Shown: positions 56,814-64,000 of the stretch, in pieces | Layout: every line of letters begins with the position of its first letter | Position numbering within the stretch: the first letter of the stretch is position 1 | From: a virus | Direction: 5' to 3' (one strand) | IMG/VR virus record: IMGVR_UViG_3300024495_000015 | Location: 62,001-126,000 of that record | DNA length: 64,000 nt | Notes under the pieces: generated by a model | Told to the model about the DNA's origin: nothing | What the model saw: only the letters and a program-made list of their open reading frames with translations | Databases searched by the model: none | Made by a program: the position numbers and the translations under genes

Positions 56814-57650
56814 TCAGTACAATAAACTCTCTAGTGCATTTGGATTAGATTCCACCTTCACTTCTGGATGTTTGATGATAATAAGTTCCGTTTTCTTTCC
56901 TCTGCAACTTACATCACCTGCCATCTGATAATCAAACTCCAAATAGCGAAACTCTGTCCAATCTTTATAAAGTTCTTTAAGGTAATCTGTGTTGTCATAA
57001 GACATCACGAACCCACCTTTATGTTGCTTCAAGACATCAGAAAGTTTATCGTGATTGAATCCTTCGTGAGTGCTTCCATCAATACCATAATAGTATGATG
57101 TAGTTTTATAATAAGGAGGATCCAAATACATAAAATCATTCTGATGCTTTGGTATTGTATCAAAACAATTTCCAAAAGAAAATGAGAAGTTTGGATTATA
57201 GAACCCAATGAGTTTATGAATACCAGAAAGATTTAGATTCTTTCTGGATGATTCTGATGTGTGACCAAGATCTCCACTAAAGGCACCTTTGATGCAAATG
57301 TAAAATGACCATGCTCGGGTGAACTTATCATCACTCTCTAAAAGAGGAAGAAAAGACTTATAGTGTTCTCTATCTTTTAGAGGATAATGCTTTGCTGCTT
57401 CTTCTCCAATTCTCTTTCCACCTTCTGTGGTTAGAATCTCCCAAAAATCAGCAAGAGGTTGAAATAAATCATATGCTTGAACTTTTACACCTCTTGCTGC
57501 AAGGGCAAGTTCAATACAACCTCCACCCATGAAAGGTGACATCATATATGTAAGATTAGGATGAATCTCATCAATAATCTTAATGATCTCATCTTTCATA
57601 GTGTTTTTACCACCAGCGTAGCGGTATAAACTTGTGGAGGTATATCTCAT
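56814..57650 (-). CDS. D12-class N6-adenine DNA methyltransferase (Dam-like)
   Basis: 278 aa. Transfers methyl from AdoMet to adenine N6 in DNA. Motif X RYAGGKN (residues 10-16), motif I SPFMGGG (38-44), motif IV DPPY (177-180), and GKKTELIIIK near the C-terminus, in the D12 order. T4 Dam (259 aa) is the model. Its start overlaps the 58-aa gene (ATGA), last gene of the helicase-nuclease-ParB-like operon. It could protect phage DNA from the nucleases encoded with it, or from host restriction; the target site cannot be read from sequence. Confidence 0.92.
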   Translation of the reverse strand: MRYTSTSLYRYAGGKNTMKDEIIKIIDEIHPNLTYMMSPFMGGGCIELALAARGVKVQAYDLFQPLADFWEILTTEGGKRIGEEAAKHYPLKDREHYKSFLPLLESDDKFTRAWSFYICIKGAFSGDLGHTSESSRKNLNLSGIHKLIGFYNPNFSFSFGNCFDTIPKHQNDFMYLDPPYYKTTSYYYGIDGSTHEGFNHDKLSDVLKQHKGGFVMSYDNTDYLKELYKDWTEFRYLEFDYQMAGDVSCRGKKTELIIIKHPEVKVESNPNALESLLY

Positions 57651-57823
57651 ATTGGTAACTTTGCTACAGATTTTCCTTTCTTATGATCAGCAATATACTT
57701 TCGTGCAGATGATTCTGTTCTGCAGATTTTTTCTAATTGCTGACCGTTATGGATAATTATATATCCTTTTTTACCAAATGGCACTGCCGCATACTCACCT
57801 TTACCTACAATAAATCCCTCCAT
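57647..57823 (-). CDS. Small basic protein, 58 aa
   Basis: 58 aa (MEGFIVGKGEYAAVPFGKKG, YIIIHNGQQLEKICRTESSA, ending SVAKLPI). 'G-K-G-x-Y-A-x-x-P-F-G-K-K-G-Y-I-I-I-H-N-G-Q-Q-x-E' is a family I recognise from cyanophages. Overlaps ParB-like stop (TGATG) and methyltransferase start (ATGA). Function unknown; genetic coupling to the methyltransferase is notable. Confidence 0.84.
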   Translation of the reverse strand: MEGFIVGKGEYAAVPFGKKGYIIIHNGQQLEKICRTESSARKYIADHKKGKSVAKLPI

Positions 57824-58824
57824 CAGTTAATTTCAACAAGAGATTGAGGATCTTCCACACCAATCAGTTGGGGAAGAGCACCTGCAATCGAATATGCAGA
57901 AGATTGATTACTCATACGCTTAACAACATATTGAACAACAAGATCATCAAGTTTTTTGAGATAATCAACTGCGAACTGTCGTTGTTTGGTAACTTCTTCT
58001 GCAGTTTCACAACCTTTAGTATAAGTCACAACATCAGTCATCTCAATGTCCCTTTGGACAAAGTTTTCCATAATTTGGATGAAACCACGCTTCACATACA
58101 TTACATCTTTACAACAAATCACAACAGGATTTGTAGAAGAATCAGTATCTACAATTTCAGCAACTTTAGACTGTGCGTTTTGTGGGTAAGGGAATGGGAG
58201 AATGTTGACAGCGATTGTGGTTTGTTGATAGATTCGATTTACGGCATCTTCAACTTGCTTTGCTGTAAAAGAGTGATCAATACTTTCAATCCAATTTTTG
58301 ATTTCTTTCTTTGAAAGATTACTACCGTGACGCTTGCAGTAGCACACGCCACGATTCACAAAATCATTGATAGTATGTCGCTTTGCAACTGTGTGATTGT
58401 TAGAACCAAGAGACACCATATCATAGGCATCTTCAATACGATCTTCCCAATCTTTTTTGAGTCGATATACAAGAAAGGGATAATCTTGAATACCAAGTTT
58501 ATATGCAGCGTTGCTACGATTGTATCCATCCCAAAGTTGCTTTTTACCATTGGGAAGAATCATCACAACAGGAGGAAGTTCGGTTACGCGATAACCTTTT
58601 TGAAACTCTGCAATGAGACCGTTGATATTATCAGTATCAACACCACCTGCTCGTGCTTTATTTTTTTGTTGTTGAATTTGAAGTTGATTCCACTTAAGAA
58701 TTTGAATATCATCAAATTCAGCACATTCAAATTCAGGAATGTCAAGAGAGTCAAAAGTAGGATTGCTCAGAAGAGCATCCCAAGAAGTCACATTAGACTG
58801 GAAAAAAGGAACAATTTGAGTCAT
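57823..58824 (-). CDS. ParB/Srx-fold protein, 333 aa
   Basis: 333 aa. Residues ~38-125 contain the ParB-like core: ILKWNQLQIQ, a variable helix, LPPVVMILPNGKKQLWDGYN (81-101) with D99-G-Y-N-R-S-N-A, the counterpart of the ParB GERR/GNHR box. The C-terminal two thirds are helical and unassigned. Proteins of this fold bind or cleave DNA, or use CTP/ATP. Promoter TTGACA-17-TAATCT lies 66-94 bases upstream. It sits between a nuclease and a methyltransferase, suggesting a DNA-linked job rather than partition. Confidence 0.82.
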   Translation of the reverse strand: MTQIVPFFQSNVTSWDALLSNPTFDSLDIPEFECAEFDDIQILKWNQLQIQQQKNKARAGGVDTDNINGLIAEFQKGYRVTELPPVVMILPNGKKQLWDGYNRSNAAYKLGIQDYPFLVYRLKKDWEDRIEDAYDMVSLGSNNHTVAKRHTINDFVNRGVCYCKRHGSNLSKKEIKNWIESIDHSFTAKQVEDAVNRIYQQTTIAVNILPFPYPQNAQSKVAEIVDTDSSTNPVVICCKDVMYVKRGFIQIMENFVQRDIEMTDVVTYTKGCETAEEVTKQRQFAVDYLKKLDDLVVQYVVKRMSNQSSAYSIAGALPQLIGVEDPQSLVEIN

Positions 58825-58889
58825 AATTAAAAGTTAGCAATTTGCTTTGAGTGTCGATGCTATGAACAGAAGTTCTGACCAACGAGACA

Positions 58890-58918
58890 AGATTAACAAC
58901 TTTGGGTGGGGATGTCAA
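58890..58918 (-). promoter_or_regulatory. Promoter upstream of ParB-like gene
   Basis: TTGACA (58913-58918), 17-bp spacer, TAATCT (58890-58895) on the minus strand; -35 perfect, -10 weak. Allows the distal half of the operon to be expressed separately. Confidence 0.6.
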
Positions 58919-58934
58919 GCCCCATTTTGGGATC

Positions 58935-59447
58935 TTAAAAACTCTTTACATACTCGTAATCAAACTCTTCTGCTTCTGCAAAGTAGTCTTTTTCATACTG
59001 ATCCTGGTATCCGTGAAGGAAAAAATGATCCTGATTTGGATTACAACTTCCAGTAAGAACAGCACCAGTAAACTTAGTGTTGTAGATCATATTTGAAGGA
59101 ACACAGCACGCTTTCCCAAGTTTTACATCAGTAAAGATAAAGAAATCGGCAAGTTTTTCGTTGACAGAACTGCTGGCGCGACTATTCTTCAGGATTACAC
59201 CACGCACTGCCATTTTTGACACATTCTTGAATTGAATGACTTTTGATTCATAAGTGCATCCATCAGTGCCAATCAAATCTACTCCAGGTAGATTAACTCT
59301 CTTGAGTTGTCCTTTGCTATAAACATCATATGCAATCTCCACAAGTTCCCCTGCTTTGGGAAAGCGAAGATTATTTGTGGTATAGTCTCTCAAACTCCAC
59401 AAGAGTTTAGAAAGGCGATCTAGTTCAAATGTGTTGAAATCAATCAT
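58935..59447 (-). CDS. PD-(D/E)XK-type nuclease, 170 aa
   Basis: 170 aa. GELVEIAYDVYSKG (33-46; Glu in the first helix), PGVDLIGTDG (54-63; Asp57) and YESKVIQFKN (66-75; E67-x-K69) give the complete PD-(D/E)XK catalytic order with typical spacing, as in type II restriction enzymes. Start is 2 bases after the helicase stop (TGATTATG). A helicase plus small nuclease encoded in tandem suggests a two-subunit DNA-degrading or repair enzyme; substrate unknown. Confidence 0.75.
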   Translation of the reverse strand: MIDFNTFELDRLSKLLWSLRDYTTNNLRFPKAGELVEIAYDVYSKGQLKRVNLPGVDLIGTDGCTYESKVIQFKNVSKMAVRGVILKNSRASSSVNEKLADFFIFTDVKLGKACCVPSNMIYNTKFTGAVLTGSCNPNQDHFFLHGYQDQYEKDYFAEAEEFDYEYVKSF

Positions 59448-59449
59448 AA

Positions 59450-60694
59450 TCAGCGTTTGATTGTGGAAATAGCAGGTTCACCTTGTTGAAACACAGTGTC
59501 AACAACATTCTGAATTTTTTTAGCGGTGGAGATTCCCACAGAGTTGAAGGTCGGGATAATCACCAGACCATACGACTTATGGTAGTCCTCCAACCGTCCA
59601 GGTGTCAAGTCTCCAGAGCGAAGTCGTGCAGCATCCTTATGATGTAGTCGCACAACCCGTCCAATAGTCTGACAGATACCAATAGCATCCATAGATCGCA
59701 TAAAGATCACTGCTTCAAGTCCAGATACATTGATACCTTCGGACAGAATAGAATAATGAAGCAAAACAAACTTCTTAGAATCATCCAAACTCCACTTATG
59801 AAGAATCTCAAAGAACTCCTCACGATTTACCTTCTTACCATCAATGATTGCACCAGTCTTAGATGTAATGACCATCCAAGAATATCCACGATCTTCTAGT
59901 TCCTGACAGAACCCAGTTTGTGAGATTAGATTGGTGATTTGCTTGGTTGCTTTGGCACACACAAGCACCTTAGAAACTGCTGCTTCGTCAATACTTTCCA
60001 GAAGATGATTGCAGTCACGCTCAAATACATTATTGCTGTCCAAAGATACTTGCTTAGCAACAATCTTAGGAGGAATAATATATCCTTCTCTCACCATACG
60101 GGGAGCAGGAACATTTGCAATGATGTTACCATAAACCTGAGTATTGTTCATCCCAGGTTTCTTGGGAGTGGAAGAATACTTTGGAGTTGCAGTATAGAAA
60201 TAACAACGATCCGCTTTCCTGCTGAAGTATTCAGTAGCAACATAGAAGTTCTTTTGCACGCTGTTATGTGCTTCATCAAAGTGAATTGTATTCACCTTGA
60301 TACCTGCCTCCATAATTTTATGAAGAGAATGATATGTGGTGAAGATCAGTTTGTGCTTAGGAGCATCAGGATTAAATGCAACTCTCACTATCTGATCCCA
60401 GTGCTGAATCTCTGCAGGTTTAGTGGTGCTGAAATGATGCGTTTCTCCAGAGTGAACATGAAGAACAGCAACTGTATCAATATGCTCCAGATACTCAGAA
60501 GACAGTTGATTCGCAAGCAAAATGCGAGGAGCAACAACCACAACAGTTTGTGGTGTCTCTTTCTCAAATTCTCTTATTGTGTCACCAATACCCACAAGAG
60601 TCTTACCTGCACCTGTCGTTGCACAGATAATACCTTTAGGATGAATCTCAGTCGCATCAAGACATTCATTCTGATGATCGCGAAAGGAAATCAT
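59450..60694 (-). CDS. SF2 DEAH-box helicase (UvsW / restriction-subunit-like)
   Basis: 414 aa. ATP-dependent DNA translocase/helicase of superfamily 2. Motif Ia/Walker A ATTGAGKT (25-32), motif II DEAH (140-143), motif III YTATP (168-172), motif V/VI region LHYSILSEGINVSG and QTIGRVVRLHH. It resembles both T4 UvsW (fork remodelling) and the helicase half of type I/III restriction subunits; it is shorter than T4 UvsW (503 aa). A good promoter (TTGCCA-17-TATGAT) lies at 60716-60744. Head gene of the operon. Confidence 0.88.
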   Translation of the reverse strand: MISFRDHQNECLDATEIHPKGIICATTGAGKTLVGIGDTIREFEKETPQTVVVVAPRILLANQLSSEYLEHIDTVAVLHVHSGETHHFSTTKPAEIQHWDQIVRVAFNPDAPKHKLIFTTYHSLHKIMEAGIKVNTIHFDEAHNSVQKNFYVATEYFSRKADRCYFYTATPKYSSTPKKPGMNNTQVYGNIIANVPAPRMVREGYIIPPKIVAKQVSLDSNNVFERDCNHLLESIDEAAVSKVLVCAKATKQITNLISQTGFCQELEDRGYSWMVITSKTGAIIDGKKVNREEFFEILHKWSLDDSKKFVLLHYSILSEGINVSGLEAVIFMRSMDAIGICQTIGRVVRLHHKDAARLRSGDLTPGRLEDYHKSYGLVIIPTFNSVGISTAKKIQNVVDTVFQQGEPAISTIKR

Positions 60695-60715
60695 AAATTA
60701 AGAATCAATGAAGTA

Positions 60716-60744
60716 ATCATACCAGGAATCTGGTGCTGTGGCAA
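60716..60744 (-). promoter_or_regulatory. Sigma70-type promoter of the helicase operon
   Basis: TTGCCA (60739-60744), 17-bp spacer, TATGAT (60716-60721) on the minus strand; 5/6 match each, about 22 bases before the start codon. Confidence 0.75.
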
Positions 60745-60750
60745 GTCAGT

Positions 60751-60772
60751 GTGCCAGTTAATCAATTAGCAC
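60751..60772 (-). repeat. Operon-end hairpin overlapping a stop codon
   Basis: GTGCTAATT-GATT-AACTGGCAC on the minus strand (one mismatch, one G-U); contains the TAA stop of the 559-aa gene. Confidence 0.6.
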
Positions 60773-62437
60773 ATATGGTGCAGTTGCGACCTTTGCAAGT
60801 TTTGTTTTATTATTTTTTGTTTTGAACTCTTTAACAAAAGCATCTTCAATAAGCATACTTTTGTTTCCAGAAAGAAATACCTTAGCACCTTTCTTTGCAA
60901 ACAATCCATAAAGAGACAGCGTAATTTGTTTTTTCAGAAAATTTTGTATATCTCTATCATTTCTAGTATAAATCCACAATCCTTGAGCATGGACATAATC
61001 ATTATGCAAAATACCCATTTTATTTTTTAACATTGAATTTTTATCAAGAGTTGCAAGTTTTCCATGAGGACTTGTCAATGATTTGTTTTTACACAACTTA
61101 GATACTGCTATTCTATATTCTTGAAAGGAATCTTTTGGATTACTGGTTAAAGTATCATATTCTGCACAAAAACCTTTTATAATTTTATTTGAAGCATCAT
61201 CATATAATACTAATTCTCTCTTACGAATTTCTCTCAAAGCACTATTATAATCATTTCTTATCTTTTGAGGAATGTTTCTTTTGTTGATCGCAAAATCAAA
61301 TGCTTTATTTCTAATTGAAATAATTTCTACAATCATAGAATTATATTTTGAATATTTTTTCATTATTACATCAGATACCGTATATGAAGCACCACCAACA
61401 AATGCACCTTTACCGAAAGGTTTTGCATTAAAACCCGTTCGTCCAATTTGCAAATCAAATTTTGCCAACTTATCTGTAATGTCAACTTTTTTGTAGTTTA
61501 AAGTGTAAATTACACTGAAATAAGTTCTACCATCCGCAATTTTGTCATCATCAATATCTTCTATTTCCACCATTTCACTGATTAAGTCATATAGTTCCTT
61601 TCTATTCATTGACGATGCTCTTGCAAGAAATTCAGTATATGGGTCCAAATATATTTCAAATCCCTGAGCACCAGAAACTGTACCAACTATTGAAATATCT
61701 GCTTTTGATGCACTTGTTTTCTTCAAAGAAATGCCAACCATATCCTTTGAAGCAAAATACTTGTTTGTTAAAGTTCTAAAAGTATTTCTACCTCTATTTC
61801 CCCAAGCAAGATTATTCAAGATATCCATTGTTGTGACACTTGAATCAGTAATGTTATCTTTAAATTCTTTTAGAATATCATTTACTTTACTTTTTTTTAC
61901 TGCGATTACATCAACAGATGATAAAATATCAGAACCAACACTATCTGGCAAATCTAAAGAATTTAAAGTTTTTGTCAGAGCATCATCTTTCACAATTTGC
62001 ATAAAATCTGTGCTCTGATCAAAAAACATGTATTGAGATAAATTTCCAATAATGTTAGATTGTTTTAATTTTGCTGCACTAAGGTATGCCGACTTAATTT
62101 CACCATCTAATTTTGTAGGTTCTCCAGTTTCAGATCTTAACAAGGTTCCGTTTGGAAAATCTTTTTTGTGTTGACCAATTGGATATTTGCCATCTTTGTT
62201 AAGTGCATCTTCTTTTTTTAAAATTCCTGTTTTAGAATCTTTATGAAATTCTTGTATTCTTCTAAAATTAAAGGAATTTGGTAAATGATTGGAAAGTTTT
62301 CTTACTTCAGTATCATTATTATTGAAATAATAATCATAAACGATATTGCTAAACTCCTGCAAATCAGTATTTCCATCTGCAAAGTAACTAAATGCAAGAC
62401 AAGTTAGTGCTTCTCTTGGTGTAGTTTGTGACGCCAT
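60758..62437 (-). CDS. Unknown protein, 559 aa
   Basis: 559 aa, basic, no membrane segment. Not recognised with confidence. Notable parts: YPIGQHKKDFPNGTLLRSET, ILNNLAWGNRGRNTFRTLTN, VGISLKKTS and the C-terminal VFLSGNKSMLIEDAFVKEFK. A segment ending 'V-G-I-S-L-K-K' resembles large-phage proteins where S-L-K-K follows an aspartate strand, as in degenerate PD-(D/E)XK folds; this is only a hint. CTAAATA (62452-62458) lies 15 bases upstream and a strong terminator isolates it from the gene before, so it is its own, probably late, unit. Confidence 0.85.
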   Translation of the reverse strand: MASQTTPREALTCLAFSYFADGNTDLQEFSNIVYDYYFNNNDTEVRKLSNHLPNSFNFRRIQEFHKDSKTGILKKEDALNKDGKYPIGQHKKDFPNGTLLRSETGEPTKLDGEIKSAYLSAAKLKQSNIIGNLSQYMFFDQSTDFMQIVKDDALTKTLNSLDLPDSVGSDILSSVDVIAVKKSKVNDILKEFKDNITDSSVTTMDILNNLAWGNRGRNTFRTLTNKYFASKDMVGISLKKTSASKADISIVGTVSGAQGFEIYLDPYTEFLARASSMNRKELYDLISEMVEIEDIDDDKIADGRTYFSVIYTLNYKKVDITDKLAKFDLQIGRTGFNAKPFGKGAFVGGASYTVSDVIMKKYSKYNSMIVEIISIRNKAFDFAINKRNIPQKIRNDYNSALREIRKRELVLYDDASNKIIKGFCAEYDTLTSNPKDSFQEYRIAVSKLCKNKSLTSPHGKLATLDKNSMLKNKMGILHNDYVHAQGLWIYTRNDRDIQNFLKKQITLSLYGLFAKKGAKVFLSGNKSMLIEDAFVKEFKTKNNKTKLAKVATAPYVLID

Positions 62438-62451
62438 AATACTTTTTCAAG

Positions 62452-62458
62452 TATTTAG
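62452..62458 (-). promoter_or_regulatory. Late-promoter-like box upstream of 559-aa gene
   Basis: CTAAATA on the minus strand, a variant of the late box, located just after the terminator U-tract. Confidence 0.45.
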
Positions 62459-62486
62459 AAAAAAAGAGGGTCATTTCTGACCCTCT
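62459..62486 (-). terminator. Rho-independent terminator after 54-aa gene
   Basis: Minus strand AGAGGGTCA-GAAA-TGACCCTCT followed by TTTTTTTC; perfect 9-bp stem, a few bases after the stop at 62490. Confidence 0.93.
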
Positions 62487-62489
62487 CTA

Positions 62490-62654
62490 TCAACCACCCT
62501 TTTCTCTCAAACTTCGCACAAGATATTCAGTAAACTCTTCCATTTTTTCAGGAACAACAGCAGCAGGTCTTTCATTGATAGCATTTTTAAGTGCTGTCAT
62601 TTCATTCCATTCTGCATCAGTAAGTTTTTCTTGTTTTCCTGATGAAAGAGTCAT
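62490..62654 (-). CDS. Small conserved-type protein, 54 aa
   Basis: 54 aa (MTLSSGKQEKLTDAEWNEMT, EEFTEYLVRSLREKGG). 'M-T-L-S-S-G-K...L-T-D-x-E-W-x-E-M-T-A-L' and 'K-M-E-x-F-T-E-Y-L-V-R-S-L' are a cyanophage small-protein signature I recognise. Ribosome site GGGAGC upstream, perfect terminator downstream. Function unknown. Confidence 0.87.
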   Translation of the reverse strand: MTLSSGKQEKLTDAEWNEMTALKNAINERPAAVVPEKMEEFTEYLVRSLREKGG

Positions 62655-62743
62655 AATTTTGCTCCCGAATACTTCGATATGTTAGCATATCCCTATAAAA
62701 TATCTAGTAACTTAACAATCTCTTTGGGATTGATTAACAGTTC

Positions 62744-62974
62744 TTAACTGAAGAAAGTTCCGAAAGAACCTTTATCATCACCCAAACCTTTCATTCGATC
62801 TTCAAGTTTATCAAGAAGTTGATCTGTTTTAATTAAACTATCAATACGACAAATAATTTCCGAAATTTCACGAGAAACAAAGGGTTTCTCTTGTCTTGCA
62901 GCATATGCTAAAGCATTTCGGAGATTACCTTCTGCTTCTTTCAAACTTTCTTCTACTGATTCACTTAGTGCCAT
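62744..62974 (-). CDS. Conserved cyanophage-type helical protein, 76 aa
   Basis: 76 aa (MALSESVEESLKEAEGNLRN, ALAYAARQEKPFVSREISEI, DQLLDKLEDRMKG). 'S-V-E-E-S-L-K-E-A-E-x-N-L-R-N-A-L-A-Y-A-A-R-Q-E' is highly typical of T4-like cyanophages. Helical, soluble. Its start overlaps the 59-aa gene by 14 bases. Function unknown. Confidence 0.88.
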   Translation of the reverse strand: MALSESVEESLKEAEGNLRNALAYAARQEKPFVSREISEIICRIDSLIKTDQLLDKLEDRMKGLGDDKGSFGTFFS

Positions 62975-63140
62975 TTAATCGATCCTCACATTTAGTATAA
63001 AAAGTTCCGTTGACATAACAGGACTTCCCTGGTTCATAGTATTTTATCGTAGGTGGGTTAGGTTGGTCAATGGTACATATATTTCCAGTTGACATTAACA
63101 ATCCATTTAAACAATACATTACCAACTGCGGAAGTAACAT
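62961..63140 (-). CDS. Small Cys-containing protein, 59 aa
   Basis: 59 aa (MLLPQLVMYCLNGLLMSTGN, ICTIDQPNPPTIKYYEPGKS, ending CEDRLNGTK). Hydrophobic first 17 residues (possible signal or anchor) and four Cys. The start shares one base with the AbrB-like stop (TAATG) and the end overlaps the next start, supporting the gene. Possibly exported; function unknown. Confidence 0.72.
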   Translation of the reverse strand: MLLPQLVMYCLNGLLMSTGNICTIDQPNPPTIKYYEPGKSCYVNGTFYTKCEDRLNGTK

Positions 63141-63715
63141 TACCCCACACTCACTTTACGCAATTCAAAACTACCATCACCACGATCAATCCATTCAATT
63201 TGGTCACCCTCTTTCAGGTTTGCTGCTTCTAACAAGTCATCAGGGAAACTGATAAAGTATTCTGTTTTATCGGTATCAGCATCTTTACATTCTTCAACAG
63301 GAAGTTGCCACTTTACAACTTTATCTCTCACTGGATAAATGTCTCCATCTTCAGTTATATGAAGTTTAGATTCTTCTGACCAATTATTAACATCTTCCCA
63401 AAAATCATTCCAAGATTTCATACATTCTGGTGAAGGGTCATCTTTATCACAAGAAAGAATTTTGTCTGGATCATATGATCCTTCATAGTATTCTTTTTCA
63501 CTCATCACCTCTTTATATGTCCAACCACCATTACCATTTAACAGTGCAAGGAGTTCATAAGCCTCAGATGTTTTTTGTTTATATGTGTAGTAGTTTTCTT
63601 TAACTACACCGACAATAACATCATAAATCTCCTGTGGTGTTGCTTCACCTGCAGACATTGCATCATAAAGCCAATTTTCTAGATTTTCAAGTGAATACTT
63701 TTTGTAATCAGTCAT
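63140..63715 (-). CDS. AbrB-like domain protein, 191 aa
   Basis: 191 aa from ATG 63715 (MTDYKKYSLENLENWLYDAM, SAGEATPQEIYDVIVGVVKE). The helical N-terminal domain is a conserved cyanophage type; the C-terminus (FISFPDDLLEAANLKEGDQI, EWIDRGDGSFELRKV) is an AbrB/SpoVT-type swapped-hairpin DNA-binding motif ('P-x-x-L-L-x-A-x-x-L-x-E-G-D-x-I-E-W'). Possible transcription regulator acting on the early region; targets unknown. The frame extends to 63763, but 63715 fits the family start. Confidence 0.86.
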   Translation of the reverse strand: MTDYKKYSLENLENWLYDAMSAGEATPQEIYDVIVGVVKENYYTYKQKTSEAYELLALLNGNGGWTYKEVMSEKEYYEGSYDPDKILSCDKDDPSPECMKSWNDFWEDVNNWSEESKLHITEDGDIYPVRDKVVKWQLPVEECKDADTDKTEYFISFPDDLLEAANLKEGDQIEWIDRGDGSFELRKVSVG

Positions 63716-63914
63716 TTCTTGGTTTGGGTTTAGAGCAATCGTGGCAATAGTAAGAGAAACCATCGCGGAAGTATTTTACCACCTGATAGTGGTCTTTGTC
63801 AAGTGGTTTTTCCACACCACATTTATCACAGATCCTTGTCTTTCTTGAGGGACTTTCGGATTCGCTTGAGTTCTTTGAGTTCCATTTTAATATTTTTGTA
63901 AGCAGCATCAGCAT
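63708..63914 (-). CDS. Zinc-ribbon protein, up to 68 aa
   Basis: The C-terminal 42 residues (RICDKCGVEKPLDKDHYQVV, YYCHDCSKPKPRND) have two CxxC pairs, typical of a small zinc ribbon of cyanophages. The start is uncertain: ATGs at 63914 and 63908 would overlap the preceding gene by about 80 bases, and no closer ATG exists in frame, so a non-ATG start near 63840 is possible. The stop overlaps the AbrB-like start by 8 bases. Confidence 0.72.
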   Translation of the reverse strand: MLMLLTKILKWNSKNSSESESPSRKTRICDKCGVEKPLDKDHYQVVKYFRDGFSYYCHDCSKPKPRND

Positions 63915-64000
63915 CTAATTTGCCTCCCATTTCCATTGCAATGATAACATCAACTCTTGTACCAAAGTGTGCTAATGCTTTTTCAAAATCGTCTAGTTCA
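63826..64000 (-). CDS. 3' part of a conserved-type helical gene, truncated by window edge
   Basis: 57 codons plus stop are visible (ELDDFEKALAHFGTRVDVII, MGGKLDADAAYKNIKMELKE, ending RKSLKKDKDL). Helical with a basic end; the 'F-E-x-A-L-A-x-F-G-T-x-V-D-V-I' pattern is common in T4-like cyanophages. The gene continues beyond the right edge. It overlaps the zinc-ribbon frame. Function unknown. Confidence 0.78.
   Translation of the reverse strand, partial: ELDDFEKALAHFGTRVDVIIAMEMGGKLDADAAYKNIKMELKELKRIRKSLKKDKDL

Noticed and set aside
59939-60769. 276-codon plus-strand ORF
   Set aside because: Antiparallel to the helicase gene with full SF2 motifs; crosses that operon's promoter and hairpin.

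Overview
The window is one strand of a contractile-tailed, T4-like (myovirus) phage genome. The set of T4-type morphogenesis proteins (gp13-gp21, gp25, gp6, gp8), their lengths and inserted domains, and the many small accessory proteins match T4-like phages of marine picocyanobacteria (Synechococcus/Prochlorococcus). The host assignment is inference, because no photosynthesis or carbon-metabolism gene lies in the window. Every gene I can support is on the minus strand, so transcription runs from high to low coordinates.

Layout in order of transcription. (1) 64.0-62.5 kb: small conserved genes, including a zinc-ribbon protein and an AbrB-like protein, closed by a strong terminator. (2) 62.4-56.3 kb: a 559-aa protein of unknown function, then a promoter-headed operon of DEAH helicase, PD-(D/E)XK-type nuclease, ParB-like protein, a 58-aa protein and a D12-class adenine methyltransferase. 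(3) 56.3-50.5 kb: small membrane and unknown proteins, two proteins with probable capsid-targeting sequences (each behind a late promoter), a restriction-endonuclease-like protein overlapping by one base a Mom/DruA-like protein, and a ligase-fold (KxDG) protein. (4) 50.7-43.1 kb: a dense run of about 30 genes of 43-147 codons, mostly joined by ATGA, TGATG or TAATG overlaps and split into operons by a repeated leader and by stop-codon hairpins. (5) 44.2-43.75 kb: a noncoding hub with a perfect sigma70 promoter pointing the other way, 33-bp tandem repeats and a minus-strand promoter. (6) 43.1-40.3 kb: small genes and a GT-A-type glycosyltransferase. (7) 40.3-15.2 kb: baseplate genes gp25 and gp6, a 4160-aa giant in the gp7 position, gp8, and two more large structural proteins. 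(8) 15.2-0 kb: neck, terminase, tail and head genes gp13, gp14, gp15, gp16, a multidomain structural protein, gp17, gp18, gp19, gp20, a core-protein candidate, further structural proteins, gp21 protease and the start of a gp22-like gene at the left edge.

Two regulatory signatures separate the halves. Structural genes, plus the two capsid-targeted proteins, carry the T4-type late promoter NATAAATA. Accessory genes use sigma70-like promoters (TTGACA/TATAAT type), a five-copy leader cassette, and hairpins at operon ends. About 25 of the reported genes are shorter than 60 codons and were found by reading through gaps and using start/stop overlaps.

The most interesting possibilities are the modification/nuclease gene pairs (52.6-53.8 kb and 56.8-60.7 kb), the divergent promoter with tandem repeats, and the three proteins whose N-termini match a T4-style capsid-targeting and gp21-cleavage motif. 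All functional statements are from reading the sequence and from family knowledge; no database search was run.
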